NCBI GenBank assembly: GCA_934481385.1
Contig: CAKSPD010000003.1
Span: 62,001 to 126,000 of the forward strand
Source of the DNA: an uncultured Oscillospiraceae bacterium
Lineage (GTDB): Bacteria > Bacillota > Clostridia > Oscillospirales > Ruminococcaceae
Reading direction: 5' to 3'
DNA: 64,000 nt
Positions 28,344 to 37,783 of this stretch are shown here, one piece after another. Below the pieces are notes generated by a model. It had not been told where the DNA came from. It ran no database searches and was given only the letters and a program-made list of their open reading frames with translations. A program made the position numbers and the translations under genes. Every line of letters begins with the position of its first letter. The stretch's first letter is position 1.

Positions 28344-29084
28344 ATGAACAATATTCTTGAAGTAAACGGACTTACCAAACAATATTCAACCGTTCTTGCT
28401 GTCGATAACATAAGTTTCAGCATAAGGGAGGGCGAAATCTTTGCTCTTATAGGTTCAAACGGTGCAGGAAAAACAACTACTATAAGAATGATTTCAACCC
28501 TTATAAAGCCTACATCAGGAGATGCAGTCGTCAATGGATTCAGTGTTGTAAAACAGCCTGAAAAAGTAAGAGAATGTATTACATATCTTCCTGATGAAGC
28601 AGGTGCTTATAAAAATATGAAAGGTATTGCATATCTTAAATTTATGGCAGGACTTTTTACTGATGATTCTGCAAAAATAAAAGAATATGTTAACAGAGCT
28701 GTCGGGATATGCGGTCTTAAAGAACGTCTTAATGATAAAATCGGAACATACAGCAGAGGTATGATTAGAAAACTTCTTCTTGCCCGTGCTGTTATGAACA
28801 AACCGAAACTTGCTATTCTTGATGAACCTACAAGCGGTCTTGATGTTCTAAATGCTATGGAAATACGCCGTATGATTAAGAAACTTGCTAAAGAGGACGG
28901 AACATCTTTTCTGCTTTCTTCACACAATATGCTCGAAATTGAATTTGTTTCTGATTATGTCGGAATAGTTGCAAAAGGTCATCTTATGACAGAGGGAGCT
29001 GTTCCTGAACTTAAAGAACGTTACGGAACTTCAAATCTTGAAGAAGTCTTTGAAAGGGTGGTGCTTAACAATGAAATTCTTTAA
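28344..29084 (+). CDS. ABC transporter ATP-binding protein, NatA-like
   Basis: The 246-residue ATPase shows Walker A GSNGAGKTT (about 38-46), a signature in the form YSRGMIRKLLLA (replacing LSGGQ), Walker B LAILDEPTSGLD and H-loop LSSHNMLE. This variant signature is common in exporters of the NatA/CcmA/drug or peptide type. It overlaps the following permease gene by 14 bases, so the two form one exporter. Substrate unknown; the upstream XRE regulator suggests inducible efflux or ion extrusion. Confidence 0.88.
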   Translation: MNNILEVNGLTKQYSTVLAVDNISFSIREGEIFALIGSNGAGKTTTIRMISTLIKPTSGDAVVNGFSVVKQPEKVRECITYLPDEAGAYKNMKGIAYLKFMAGLFTDDSAKIKEYVNRAVGICGLKERLNDKIGTYSRGMIRKLLLARAVMNKPKLAILDEPTSGLDVLNAMEIRRMIKKLAKEDGTSFLLSSHNMLEIEFVSDYVGIVAKGHLMTEGAVPELKERYGTSNLEEVFERVVLNNEIL

Positions 29085-30402
29085 TCTTCTTAAAAAGGAA
29101 CTTATGGAACTTTTAAATAAGCAGATGATTCTTGGAATAGTTATAATGCTTGTTCTCTTTTCGATAGTAGGTCAGGTTATGCACTCATCTATTGATGAGA
29201 TTTCTAAAAATCAGTATAAAATAAATGTTATGGACTGCGATGATACAGATTTTACTGAAAGCATATTTGATGATATGAAATCTATGAACGCTGATATAAA
29301 AATGATTGGCAAAGAATTTTCAGGAAAAGAATTTCAGGATATTATGAAAGAAAATGATATTGAAAGTCTTGTTGTTATTCCTGAAGGATTTACAAAAGAT
29401 TTGCTCGAAAATAAAAATCTTTCAGCTCTCACTTCCGTATCAGTTATGAAATCTGCATCATCAGTAGCTATGGTTTCATCTGATAACAGCAGTGCATTAT
29501 CTCTTTTGCAGTCTGTTATTTCTGATAAGCTTATGAAAAACGGTGGATTTTCTGAACAGGATATAGCCCTTGTTCAGCAGTCTTTCAAAGTAAGTGAAAT
29601 TACTGTTGTTTCTGACAAATCTGCTGAAATAAGCATGAGTACCATTATACAGAATATATCTGTTCAGAATATGATTATTCCGATTATAGTATTTGTTCTT
29701 GTAATGTATACTTCTCAAATGATTATCGGTGCAATTTCAACTGAAAAAATAGACAAAACACTTGAAACACTTTTATCTGCACCTGTATCAAGAAGTGCTG
29801 TTCTTGGTTCAAAAATGCTTGCAGCCGCAATAGTGGCACTTATAAATGCCTTATCGTTTATGATTGGCTATTATGTTTTAGTGGGCGGTGCTATGACATC
29901 AGCTATGCCACTTGATACAGTATCAAGTGCTGTATCTGATACAATTCATTACAGCAATGCTATGAATCAGCTCGGACTTCATCTTGAAATTACTGATTAT
30001 CTTCTTGTGGGTATTCAGACATTCCTTACAATTATGATTTCACTTTCTGTATCAATTATACTTGGTGCTATGGCAAATGATGCAAAATCAGCTCAGAATC
30101 TTGTTATGCCTGTTATGATGTGTGCAATGATTCCTTATATTATTTCTATGGTATCTGATATAAATACACTTCCGACCGTAATTAAAACTCTCGTATATGC
30201 TATTCCGTTTACACATACATTTACCGCAATGAATAATCTGATGTTCGGAAATGATAAAATATTTGTATTCGGTATAATTTATCAGGCTGTTGTATTTGCT
30301 GTATGTATGTTCTTTGCAATAAGGATTTTCAATTCTGATAAGATTTTTACATCATCTTTAAATCTTGGTCAGAAATCAAAGCTCAGAAAGAAAGCAAAAT
30401 AA
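29071..30402 (+). CDS. ABC-2 type transporter permease, NatB-like
   Basis: I start at ATG 29071 behind AAGGGTGG; an in-frame ATG at 29038 would lengthen the overlap with the ATPase. The 443-residue protein has the ABC-2 layout: one N-terminal span (about 19-38), a large extracytoplasmic domain (about 40-215), then five or six spans, with the EKIDKTLETLLSAPVSR coupling segment typical of NatB/YhaP-type permeases. It forms an exporter with the preceding ATPase. A terminator follows eight bases after the stop. Confidence 0.87.
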   Translation: MKFFNLLKKELMELLNKQMILGIVIMLVLFSIVGQVMHSSIDEISKNQYKINVMDCDDTDFTESIFDDMKSMNADIKMIGKEFSGKEFQDIMKENDIESLVVIPEGFTKDLLENKNLSALTSVSVMKSASSVAMVSSDNSSALSLLQSVISDKLMKNGGFSEQDIALVQQSFKVSEITVVSDKSAEISMSTIIQNISVQNMIIPIIVFVLVMYTSQMIIGAISTEKIDKTLETLLSAPVSRSAVLGSKMLAAAIVALINALSFMIGYYVLVGGAMTSAMPLDTVSSAVSDTIHYSNAMNQLGLHLEITDYLLVGIQTFLTIMISLSVSIILGAMANDAKSAQNLVMPVMMCAMIPYIISMVSDINTLPTVIKTLVYAIPFTHTFTAMNNLMFGNDKIFVFGIIYQAVVFAVCMFFAIRIFNSDKIFTSSLNLGQKSKLRKKAK

Positions 30403-30409
30403 TAACGGG

Positions 30410-30442
30410 GGCGGACAATTAAAAAGTCCGCCTGATTTTTTT
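30410..30442 (+). terminator. Intrinsic terminator after the XRE-ABC operon
   Basis: A 7-bp stem GGCGGAC/GTCCGCC with a nine-base loop is followed by TGATTTTTTT. The same stem sequence is used at 7214-7233. Confidence 0.9.
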
Positions 30443-30518
30443 GTATATATTGTCGCACAGAATATATATTTATATTGTCTATTGTAACGAATTTTTATTT
30501 TCATTGAAACAGAAACAA

Positions 30519-30561
30519 GTTTTGAAATCACTATAAAAATAGTGTTAATTATTTTCAAAAC
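30519..30561. repeat. Nested inverted repeats upstream of the large permease locus
   Basis: Outer perfect 9-bp arms GTTTTGAAA (30519-30527) and TTTCAAAAC (30553-30561) enclose inner perfect 6-bp arms CACTAT (30529-30534) and ATAGTG (30539-30544). The structure ends four bases before the -35 box, the usual place for an activator site. It could also form a cruciform. Confidence 0.65.
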
Positions 30562-30564
30562 CTA

Positions 30565-30593
30565 TTGACATTTAGATAATATTAGTGTATTAT
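30565..30593 (+). promoter_or_regulatory. Promoter of the first permease-locus operon
   Basis: TTGACA (30565-30570) and TATTAT (30588-30593) are spaced by 17 bp, about 95 bp before the first permease gene. The 246-bp intergenic region otherwise holds the nested inverted repeat and an A/T-rich leader. Confidence 0.8.
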
Positions 30594-30688
30594 TGAAAGT
30601 AGTACATTAAGGCTTTTCAAAAAAATTTTTTTGGAAGATTTCATCTTTTACCGAACTGAAAATCACTTAATATAAAGGGGGTATTTTT

Positions 30689-31576
30689 ATGAAAAAAAGA
30701 AGTAAATCACAGTGTGGCAGACGTGGTGAGAAAATTTTCAGCAATATCTGTGTAGCTCCAAGTCTTTTGGGAGTTCTGTTTTTCTTTTTTGTACCTTTCT
30801 GCATAGTAATCTACTATTCACTGATAAATAATCCGAATATGAGAGAATTTGTGGGACTTGATAACTTTATTCAGACTGTAAAAAATCCTGCATTTCAGAC
30901 GGCTGTTAAAAATACAGTAACCTTTTCAGTAATAGCAGTTCCCTTATCATTGATATTATCGCTTGGTCTTGCATTGCTTCTGGATTCAAAAATTGCAGGA
31001 AAAAGTATATTCAGGACGTTTTTCCTCTGTCCGCTTATGGTTCCTACTGCATCAGTTGTGCTTGTATGGCAGGTAATATTCCATAATTACGGCACAGCAA
31101 ATCAGTTTCTTGCAAATTTCGGAATAGAAAGCATAGACTGGCTTAAATCTCCATACAGTCCTGTTGTAATAGTACTGATGTTTCTATGGAAAAATCTCGG
31201 ATACAATATGATTTTATTTATGTCGGGACTTAGTTCAATTCCAAAGGATATAATTGAAGTTGCAGAGCTTGAAGGTGCAGGAAGATTTTATAAGTTTATA
31301 CATATAAAATTAAGATACCTTTCACCTACAATATTTTTTGTGCTTATACTGTCGCTTATAAATTCATTTAAAATATTCAGGGAAGTATATCTGCTTACAG
31401 GTGATTATCCTTATGGAAAAATGTATCTCTTACAGCATTTTATGAACAATACATTCAACTCGTTTGACTATCAGAAACTATCATCGGCAGCTATACTGCT
31501 TTCGCTTGTTATGATTGTTATTATCGGTATTCTGTTTGCAGTTGAAAATCACTTCGGAAAGGACGTTGAAGAATGA
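30689..31576 (+). CDS. Carbohydrate ABC transporter permease, MalF-like (pair 1)
   Basis: The 295-residue protein has six hydrophobic spans and the MalF-type opening APSLLGVLFFFFVPF. The EAA loop that docks to the ATPase reads DIIEVAELEGAGRFYKF (about 187-203). It should form a heterodimeric channel with the next gene for import of a sugar or oligosaccharide delivered by a solute-binding protein. It is first in an operon that runs to 37677. No ATPase lies in the operon. Confidence 0.9.
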   Translation: MKKRSKSQCGRRGEKIFSNICVAPSLLGVLFFFFVPFCIVIYYSLINNPNMREFVGLDNFIQTVKNPAFQTAVKNTVTFSVIAVPLSLILSLGLALLLDSKIAGKSIFRTFFLCPLMVPTASVVLVWQVIFHNYGTANQFLANFGIESIDWLKSPYSPVVIVLMFLWKNLGYNMILFMSGLSSIPKDIIEVAELEGAGRFYKFIHIKLRYLSPTIFFVLILSLINSFKIFREVYLLTGDYPYGKMYLLQHFMNNTFNSFDYQKLSSAAILLSLVMIVIIGILFAVENHFGKDVEE

Positions 31577-32469
31577 ATATCAGGAAAAAACGAAAGGATT
31601 TTCTGTTTAAAGTTCTTTTGACCGTCTTTACAGGACTTATTGCCGTTGTATTTCTTATGCCTACTGTTCTGACGATTACAAATTCATTTATGACATCTTC
31701 TGAAATATCTGCAAACTATGGTATTATGTTCAATAATATTTCATCAGATAAAAAGGTATATATATCTGAATTTCTTAATCTTAAATTTATTCCTGACAAG
31801 GTATCATTCAGCCAGTATTTTGCAGTATTGTTCAAGAGTCCGGAATATCTGCTTAAATTCTGGAATTCTGTAATACTTGTTGTGCCGATAACATTCTTTC
31901 AGGTTGTCGTTGCACTTTTTGCATCATATGGATTTTCAAGATATAACGGAAAAATAAAGCAGATTATATTCTTTTCGTATATAATATTAATGCTTATGCC
32001 GTATCAGGTAACACTTGTTCCGAATTTTCTTGTAGCTGATAAACTGGGTATTCTCAATACAAGATGGGCAATAATACTTCCGGGAATTTTTTCACCGTTC
32101 AGTGTATTTCTGCTGACTAAGGTAATGAGAAGAATACCAACATCATATATAGAGGCTGCAAAGCTTGACGGTGCTAATGAATGGCAGATTTTCAGGCATA
32201 TATGCCTTCCGCTTTGCAAGAGTGCAGTATTTTCAGTAACGCTCCTTGTATTTATTGATTACTGGAATATGGTTGAACAGCCTCTTATACTTCTTAAAGA
32301 TAAGGATATGCACCCTCTTTCAGTATTTTTATCTGAAATAAATACAGGTGATGTAGGGCTTGCCTTTGCAGTAGCAGTTATATATATGGTTCCTACGCTT
32401 CTTATGTTCCTTTACGGTGAGGATTATCTCGTTGAAGGCATAACGTATTCAGGCGGAATCAAAGGCTGA
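31573..32469 (+). CDS. Carbohydrate ABC transporter permease, MalG-like (pair 1)
   Basis: This 298-residue partner permease overlaps the preceding gene by four bases. It has six spans, an extracytoplasmic insertion after span 1, and the EAA loop SYIEAAKLDGANEWQIF (about 192-208), very close to the family consensus. It ends DYLVEGITYSGGIKG, as MalG/LacG-type permeases do. It completes the first of three MalF/MalG pairs in this locus. Confidence 0.92.
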   Translation: MNIRKKRKDFLFKVLLTVFTGLIAVVFLMPTVLTITNSFMTSSEISANYGIMFNNISSDKKVYISEFLNLKFIPDKVSFSQYFAVLFKSPEYLLKFWNSVILVVPITFFQVVVALFASYGFSRYNGKIKQIIFFSYIILMLMPYQVTLVPNFLVADKLGILNTRWAIILPGIFSPFSVFLLTKVMRRIPTSYIEAAKLDGANEWQIFRHICLPLCKSAVFSVTLLVFIDYWNMVEQPLILLKDKDMHPLSVFLSEINTGDVGLAFAVAVIYMVPTLLMFLYGEDYLVEGITYSGGIKG

Positions 32470-32493
32470 TATTTCAGAAAGGAAATGATAGAT

Positions 32494-34194
32494 ATGAACG
32501 AAAATAAAAAACCAATGAATCCTGAAAAAAGAAAGGATATTATAAAAAATATTCTCATAGTATTTTTAATAGTTCTTCTTATACTTACATTTTTTTCAAA
32601 TACTATTATGAATCATTCACTCCCTGAAATAGCATCAGAAAGCAGTGTTTCAGGCAGTCTTACTGAAAAACTCAATGCAAGCGGTACTGTTGAATCAAAT
32701 CAGTCATATGAAGTAAAGCCGAAAACAAATGTTACAATAGATGCAATAAAAGTAAAAACAGGTCAGGAAGTAAAAAAAGGTGATGTTCTCTTTACTGTAA
32801 ACAGTGAAGAAAATACTGAACTTAAAGAGGCTCAGACACTTCTTAAATCCCTTGAACTTGAATATCAGAAAATGCTCCTTAAACTCCCTAAGAGTTATGC
32901 ATCTGAAAATCAGGCTATTAAAAACGCTCAGGAAGATTTGAATGACTTGATTGCAAAACGTGATGAGGCTGTATCAAATCAGGCTGAAAATGATTCAAAG
33001 AAAAGTGAATACAATCAGGCAAAATCAGAACTTTCAGGCATAACCTCCGAACTTTCAGATATTCAGCTTTATATAACATCTCTTAATACTGATGATATAT
33101 ATTCAATAGGCAGTCAGTATACAGGGGATATAATCGGATATTATGAGGAATACACAAAGGCTCAGTCAGAACTTCAGAAAGCTGAATCAGATTTGCAGTC
33201 ATTTATGACGAATCCTGATGTTTCAGAGGATATTATAAATTCACTTCAGGATAAAGTAAATCAGTGTTCTGAATATTTAAGTCAGTGTGAGAATTCATAC
33301 AAATCACAGAAATCTGCTCTCAGAAATACGCTTAATGACAGATTATCTTATCTTAATGGTGAATCTGACAGGCTCAACGGCATAATAAATGATTATGAGT
33401 CAAATCTTTCCTCAGATGATATGGTTACTGTTGATTCTTTAAATGAACAGATTACCGCAAAACAGCGTGAACTTGAAACACTTGTGATTGCTCTTGAAGA
33501 TGCCAAAAATCAGGATAAACTTGACAGTCAGACAAATGATATTGATGTAAAGGCTAAACATGAAGAAATTGAAGCTCAGAAACTTACTGTTGAAAAATTA
33601 AAGAAAAACGACAGCGAAAAAGAAATAAAAACTGATTATGCCGGAACTGTAAGCCAGATAAATGTAAAGATAGGCGATTCAGTTCTTCCTGATGAACCTG
33701 TTGCTGTTATAGATATGTCTGATGAAGGATATACTATGACTGTAAGTGTTGAAGCAGAAAAAACAAAGAAGATTAAGGCAGGAATTTCTGCTGATGTTCT
33801 CAATGACTGGAGCAATTCCATTAAAGCTGACCTCGTTGAAATTAAAAATGATAATCAGAATAAAAAGAACAGAATCCTTAAATTCAAAATAAGCGGTGAT
33901 GTAAATTCAGGTGATGCACTTTCTGTATCAATTCCATGCAGTACAGGAAGATATGATACAATAATTCCGAAAAGTGCTTTGAATGAGGATTCAAACGGAA
34001 AATTTGTGCTTGTTGTAACTTCAAAAAGCTCACCTCTCGGAAACAGATATTTTGCACAGCGTGTTGATGTTGAAGTGCTTGCATCTGATGAAGTTTCCTG
34101 TGCCGTTCAGGGTTCGCTGAATATGGGAGATTATGTTATTACTACTTCAAGCAAGCCTGTAAAAGACGGTGACCAGGTAAAAATGAAGGATTAA
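32494..34194 (+). CDS. HlyD/MacA-like membrane fusion (adaptor) protein
   Basis: The start is ATG 32494, ten bases after AAAGGAA; the in-frame ATG at 32485 sits directly on the ribosome binding site. The 566-residue protein has one span (about 17-35), a lipoyl-like half motif IDAIKVKTGQEVKKGDVLF (about 84-102), a long alpha-helical coiled coil (about 105-365), the second lipoyl half TVSQINVKIGDSVLPDEPVA, and beta-barrel domains. Adaptors of this type normally work with a MacB or other exporter. Here it lies between sugar-type permeases and a MacB-periplasmic-domain-like gene, with no export ATPase. Confidence 0.82.
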   Translation: MNENKKPMNPEKRKDIIKNILIVFLIVLLILTFFSNTIMNHSLPEIASESSVSGSLTEKLNASGTVESNQSYEVKPKTNVTIDAIKVKTGQEVKKGDVLFTVNSEENTELKEAQTLLKSLELEYQKMLLKLPKSYASENQAIKNAQEDLNDLIAKRDEAVSNQAENDSKKSEYNQAKSELSGITSELSDIQLYITSLNTDDIYSIGSQYTGDIIGYYEEYTKAQSELQKAESDLQSFMTNPDVSEDIINSLQDKVNQCSEYLSQCENSYKSQKSALRNTLNDRLSYLNGESDRLNGIINDYESNLSSDDMVTVDSLNEQITAKQRELETLVIALEDAKNQDKLDSQTNDIDVKAKHEEIEAQKLTVEKLKKNDSEKEIKTDYAGTVSQINVKIGDSVLPDEPVAVIDMSDEGYTMTVSVEAEKTKKIKAGISADVLNDWSNSIKADLVEIKNDNQNKKNRILKFKISGDVNSGDALSVSIPCSTGRYDTIIPKSALNEDSNGKFVLVVTSKSSPLGNRYFAQRVDVEVLASDEVSCAVQGSLNMGDYVITTSSKPVKDGDQVKMKD

Positions 34195-34205
34195 GGTGAT
34201 TATCA

Positions 34206-35261
34206 ATGAAAATCAAATCACTTAAATTCAGAATAATTCTGTCGGCAGTCAATATTCTGTGTGTTGTGGGAGCTTTGATAGTAAGCAGTATATCAGATAA
34301 TTATGTAAATTCACTTACTTCCCAGAAAGGTGCGGAATTATGGCAGAATAACAGTGATACAGAATATTCACAGATAAGCTGTTTTTTTGCTGATGATTCC
34401 GGTGCTGATACAAATAATATAAACGGTCTGAGAAGTGCAATAAAAAGTGGTTTGACAAGTGCATCTGTCAAGGAAGAAGAAAATAAAAGAATGTGGATTG
34501 ATACCTATACTTCTTCTATGGGAAAAATGGAGGTATCAGGAACTAAAAGAGGTTCAGCTAAAACTGAAATAACAGCAGTTACAGGTGACTTTTTTCTGAT
34601 ACATGATTTCAATTTTGTGGACGGCTCTTATTTCAGAGATGATGATATTGATGAAAACGGAATTGTTATTGACCGTATGCTTGCATGGCAGATTTTCGGT
34701 TCTGATGAAATAAAGGGAATGACAGCCGAAATCAGCGGAAAAGAATTTTATGTTGCCGGAATTGTTGATATTCCGCAGTCAGATGCGGAAAAAAAGACTT
34801 ATGGAAATTTTCCGAGAGCGTATATTTCTTACAGTTCTGCTAAAGAACTTGTTTCAGAAAAAGGCGAAAATCCTGCTGTTCAGTCATATGAGGCAGTAAT
34901 TCCTAACCCTGTAAAAAGCTTTGCATATAATACTGTCAGCGAATTTATTGAAAAGCAGTATCCGAATACAGCCGTTACTGTTGAAAATTCAGGAAGATTT
35001 TCGCTTTCATCAGATTTTAAAAGGCTTAAAAATCTCAGCAAATCTGTTATAATCAAAAATTCTGTAAGTTATCCATGGTGGGAAAATTCTGCAAGATATG
35101 CAGAAATGAAAGCATCATTGTATCTGTTCCGCATTCTTGTTCTTCTTGTCATACCGTTCCTGACTCTGGTTTTAATTCTGATAAAATTTATCAGATATAT
35201 GATTTCTAAAAAACCGCTGGAAAGACTTGTACAGAAAATTAAAAACAAAATTCCATACTGA
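34206..35261 (+). CDS. MacB periplasmic core-domain-like membrane protein, two spans
   Basis: The 351-residue protein has one N-terminal span (about 9-29), a large extracytoplasmic region (about 30-300) and one C-terminal span (about 306-328) ending in a basic tail. The pattern VTGDFFLIHDFNFVDGSYFRDDDID, then VIDRMLAWQIFGS and FYVAGIVD, matches the MacB periplasmic core domain. The three additional FtsX spans and the ATPase domain of a full MacB are absent. It starts 11 bases after the adaptor gene. It may form an extracytoplasmic complex with the adaptor; function unknown. Confidence 0.65.
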   Translation: MKIKSLKFRIILSAVNILCVVGALIVSSISDNYVNSLTSQKGAELWQNNSDTEYSQISCFFADDSGADTNNINGLRSAIKSGLTSASVKEEENKRMWIDTYTSSMGKMEVSGTKRGSAKTEITAVTGDFFLIHDFNFVDGSYFRDDDIDENGIVIDRMLAWQIFGSDEIKGMTAEISGKEFYVAGIVDIPQSDAEKKTYGNFPRAYISYSSAKELVSEKGENPAVQSYEAVIPNPVKSFAYNTVSEFIEKQYPNTAVTVENSGRFSLSSDFKRLKNLSKSVIIKNSVSYPWWENSARYAEMKASLYLFRILVLLVIPFLTLVLILIKFIRYMISKKPLERLVQKIKNKIPY

Positions 35262-35283
35262 ACTATAAGGAGGATTTATATTT

Positions 35284-37677
35284 ATGAAAAATCAGAAATT
35301 TACGCAGTTTTTAAGCTGTGCGACAATGTTTGCAATTATGTCATCTGTAACAGCGTGCGGAGGTAAGGACAGTTCAAAAAACGAACGTCCTGCACAAACT
35401 GCTGATAAAGTTATAAGCAACGCTTATTCAAGTGAGCCTGTCACTGTTCCGGAGGATATTCAGAATATTAGTGCAATACTTTATTCTCCTGCTGATGATG
35501 TTTATTACTGTGAAGCTTATGACAGTGATTATAATAATATTATTTATAGTGTTTCTGCGGATTTTTCAGCATTTAATCAGATTAATGTTGAACTCGACAG
35601 CAAAAAGGAAAACAATATAAGCTCAATAAATCCTCTGAAAGACGGAGGAGTCGGGGTTTTTATAAGTGAAACTTCATACGGCGATTTGCCTCTGATAGAC
35701 TATAACGATTCGAGCATAGACTGGGAGAATTTTGACTATACTCCTTATAATGAGGCAAGGGAACAGTCGTATGTTTACAGAATTTATGATAAGGACGGAA
35801 AAATGCTTTCAAGCACAAATCTTGCTTATCAGTCAGGTGAACAGTATGAATATATCAGCGGATATTATGGATTTTCAGACGGTTCAAGCCTTTTCTATTC
35901 CGATTCAAAGGGATTTGTTAAATTTGACAAATCAGGAAAGGAAACTGTTCTCGGACAGTCAGATGATATACAGTGGATTGATTCATTCGGTTCAGATGCC
36001 GATGACAATGTTCTTGTTTATGGGTATGCTGAAAAAGGAAATCTGATTGCAAAGTATGATGTTGAACAGGGTGCTTTCACTGATAAATATGAATTTGACG
36101 GAAATATTTACAGCTCAAACGGCAATGGAATAATAAAGGGTACAGGTGATTACAGCTTTTTTATAATAACTGACAAAAGTCTTATGGGTTATAACAAGAA
36201 TGAAAACAAGTTTGAGGAAATTGTAAACTGGGTTGATTCTGATATTTCCAATGTCAGCATGGCAGTTGTTGACAAGAATATGCAGATTTATATCTGCGAG
36301 GAAGGCAATTTAAAAGAAGGCAATGGAAATAGTATTTTTAAGCTTACAAAACGTGATTCTTCTGAGTTTGAAAATCAGCAGATTATAACTCTTGGTATGC
36401 TTTACATTGATGGAACTATTTCTTCAAAGGTGGCTGATTTTAATAAGACAAATAAGGACTATCGAATCAGAACGGTTGACTATTCACAGTATGACAATGA
36501 AGAAAATCAGTATACAGGAGCTGTACAGCAACTCAATCAGGATTTGATTTCCGGAAAAGCACCTGATATTATAGTTTCTTCCGGCAATCTTAATATGCAG
36601 TCACTTGCTTCAAAGGGAGTTTTTGCTGACCTCTATCAGTTCATTGATAATGACAGCGAAATTAACCGTGATTCATTTGTTCCAAATATTCTCAATCTTA
36701 GCGAATATAACGGAAAACTTGTTTCAATACCGCTTTCTTTCAGCCTTGAAACACTTGCAGGAAAAACAAAATATGTCGGAGATAAGCAGAACTGGACTAT
36801 TGATGATATGATTTCAGCTTATGAAAACCGTCCTAAAAAGGAAATGGGATTTTCTATAAACGATTATAACACAAGTATGTTCTATACAGCTTTCTATTCA
36901 AATCTCGGCTCACATGTTGACTATGAAAAGAAAACTTTCACTTACGACAAGGCAGAACTTGTAAAACTTCTTGAATTTATAAATCAGTTTGAGGCTGAAC
37001 CAAACTGGGTAGAAGATGACAGCATTTCAACAGAACAGCAGAGTGAATGGGACGACTATCAGACATCTATGATTAAGGATAAATATCTTATATACAGTTC
37101 AGAAATACACGATTTCAGAAGCTATCATGAAATTCTTGCAGGAACTTTTGCAAATGAACCTGTTACTTTTGTAGGATACCCGAGCAATAATGGTTCAGGC
37201 ACAAAGCTTTCATGGGATTCAAGTGTATTTTCAATTGTTTCAAATTCTGCACACAAAGAGGCTTGCTGGAACTTTATAAGACAATTCCTTACTGAAGATT
37301 ATCAGATGACAAATGATAATGGTGAAAGTAATTTATGGAGTTTCCCTGTAAATCAGAAAGCTTTTGATAAACTTGCTGAAAATTCAAAATCCCCGCAATT
37401 CTGGATTGATTCCAAAACAGGCGAAAAACACGAATATGATACTACTTTCTGGGCAGGCGATAAGGAAATAAAAATCGGTGACTGTACTGATGAAGAAATT
37501 GCAAAGCTCAAGGATTTGATTAACAATGTAAAAATTTCACAGAGCTATTATGATTCAGGTCTTTATGATATATGCAATGAAGAAGTTCAGGCATATTTGA
37601 ATGGCGATAAGACTGCTGAAGAAACTGCTGACCTTATGATTAACAGAATTTCAATATATATTGCTGAAAAAGGTTGA
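35284..37677 (+). CDS. Lipoprotein: beta-propeller-like domain fused to a family 1 solute-binding protein
   Basis: A signal peptide with lipobox SVTACGG (Cys25) anchors this 797-residue protein in the membrane. Residues about 45-365 are repeated beta-rich units (for example YVYRIYDKDGKMLSS and NLIAKYDVEQGAFTD) resembling a beta-propeller. Residues about 370-797 form a family 1 extracellular solute-binding domain: QQLNQDLISGKAPDIIVSS and GVFADLYQFIDND are typical. Ordinary sugar-binding proteins have about 400-450 residues, so the N-terminal half is an addition. It should deliver ligand to the MalF/MalG pair encoded upstream. It is the last gene before a terminator. Confidence 0.82.
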   Translation: MKNQKFTQFLSCATMFAIMSSVTACGGKDSSKNERPAQTADKVISNAYSSEPVTVPEDIQNISAILYSPADDVYYCEAYDSDYNNIIYSVSADFSAFNQINVELDSKKENNISSINPLKDGGVGVFISETSYGDLPLIDYNDSSIDWENFDYTPYNEAREQSYVYRIYDKDGKMLSSTNLAYQSGEQYEYISGYYGFSDGSSLFYSDSKGFVKFDKSGKETVLGQSDDIQWIDSFGSDADDNVLVYGYAEKGNLIAKYDVEQGAFTDKYEFDGNIYSSNGNGIIKGTGDYSFFIITDKSLMGYNKNENKFEEIVNWVDSDISNVSMAVVDKNMQIYICEEGNLKEGNGNSIFKLTKRDSSEFENQQIITLGMLYIDGTISSKVADFNKTNKDYRIRTVDYSQYDNEENQYTGAVQQLNQDLISGKAPDIIVSSGNLNMQSLASKGVFADLYQFIDNDSEINRDSFVPNILNLSEYNGKLVSIPLSFSLETLAGKTKYVGDKQNWTIDDMISAYENRPKKEMGFSINDYNTSMFYTAFYSNLGSHVDYEKKTFTYDKAELVKLLEFINQFEAEPNWVEDDSISTEQQSEWDDYQTSMIKDKYLIYSSEIHDFRSYHEILAGTFANEPVTFVGYPSNNGSGTKLSWDSSVFSIVSNSAHKEACWNFIRQFLTEDYQMTNDNGESNLWSFPVNQKAFDKLAENSKSPQFWIDSKTGEKHEYDTTFWAGDKEIKIGDCTDEEIAKLKDLINNVKISQSYYDSGLYDICNEEVQAYLNGDKTAEETADLMINRISIYIAEKG

Positions 37678-37688
37678 TTAAATTAATT

Positions 37689-37719
37689 AAAGGCGGATTT
37701 TTTAAATCCGTCTTTTTTT
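37689..37719 (+). terminator. Intrinsic terminator after the first permease-locus operon
   Basis: A 12-bp stem (AAAGGCGGATTT with AAATCCGTCTTT, one G-U pair) and a three-base loop run into seven T residues. Confidence 0.88.
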
Positions 37720-37724
37720 ATGTC

Positions 37725-37752
37725 TTGACAATATTTTCAGATATGATATAAT
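37725..37752 (+). promoter_or_regulatory. Promoter of the second permease-locus operon
   Basis: TTGACA (37725-37730) and consensus TATAAT (37747-37752) are spaced by 16 bp, about 32 bp before the start codon. This near-consensus promoter lies only a few bases after the preceding terminator. Confidence 0.82.
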
Positions 37753-37783
37753 AATTTTATGAAATATATATAAAGGTGACTAT

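Noticed and set aside
32494..35261. Calling the HlyD-like and MacB-core-like genes a MacAB antibiotic exporter
   Set aside because: No ATPase domain and no complete FtsX permease are present.
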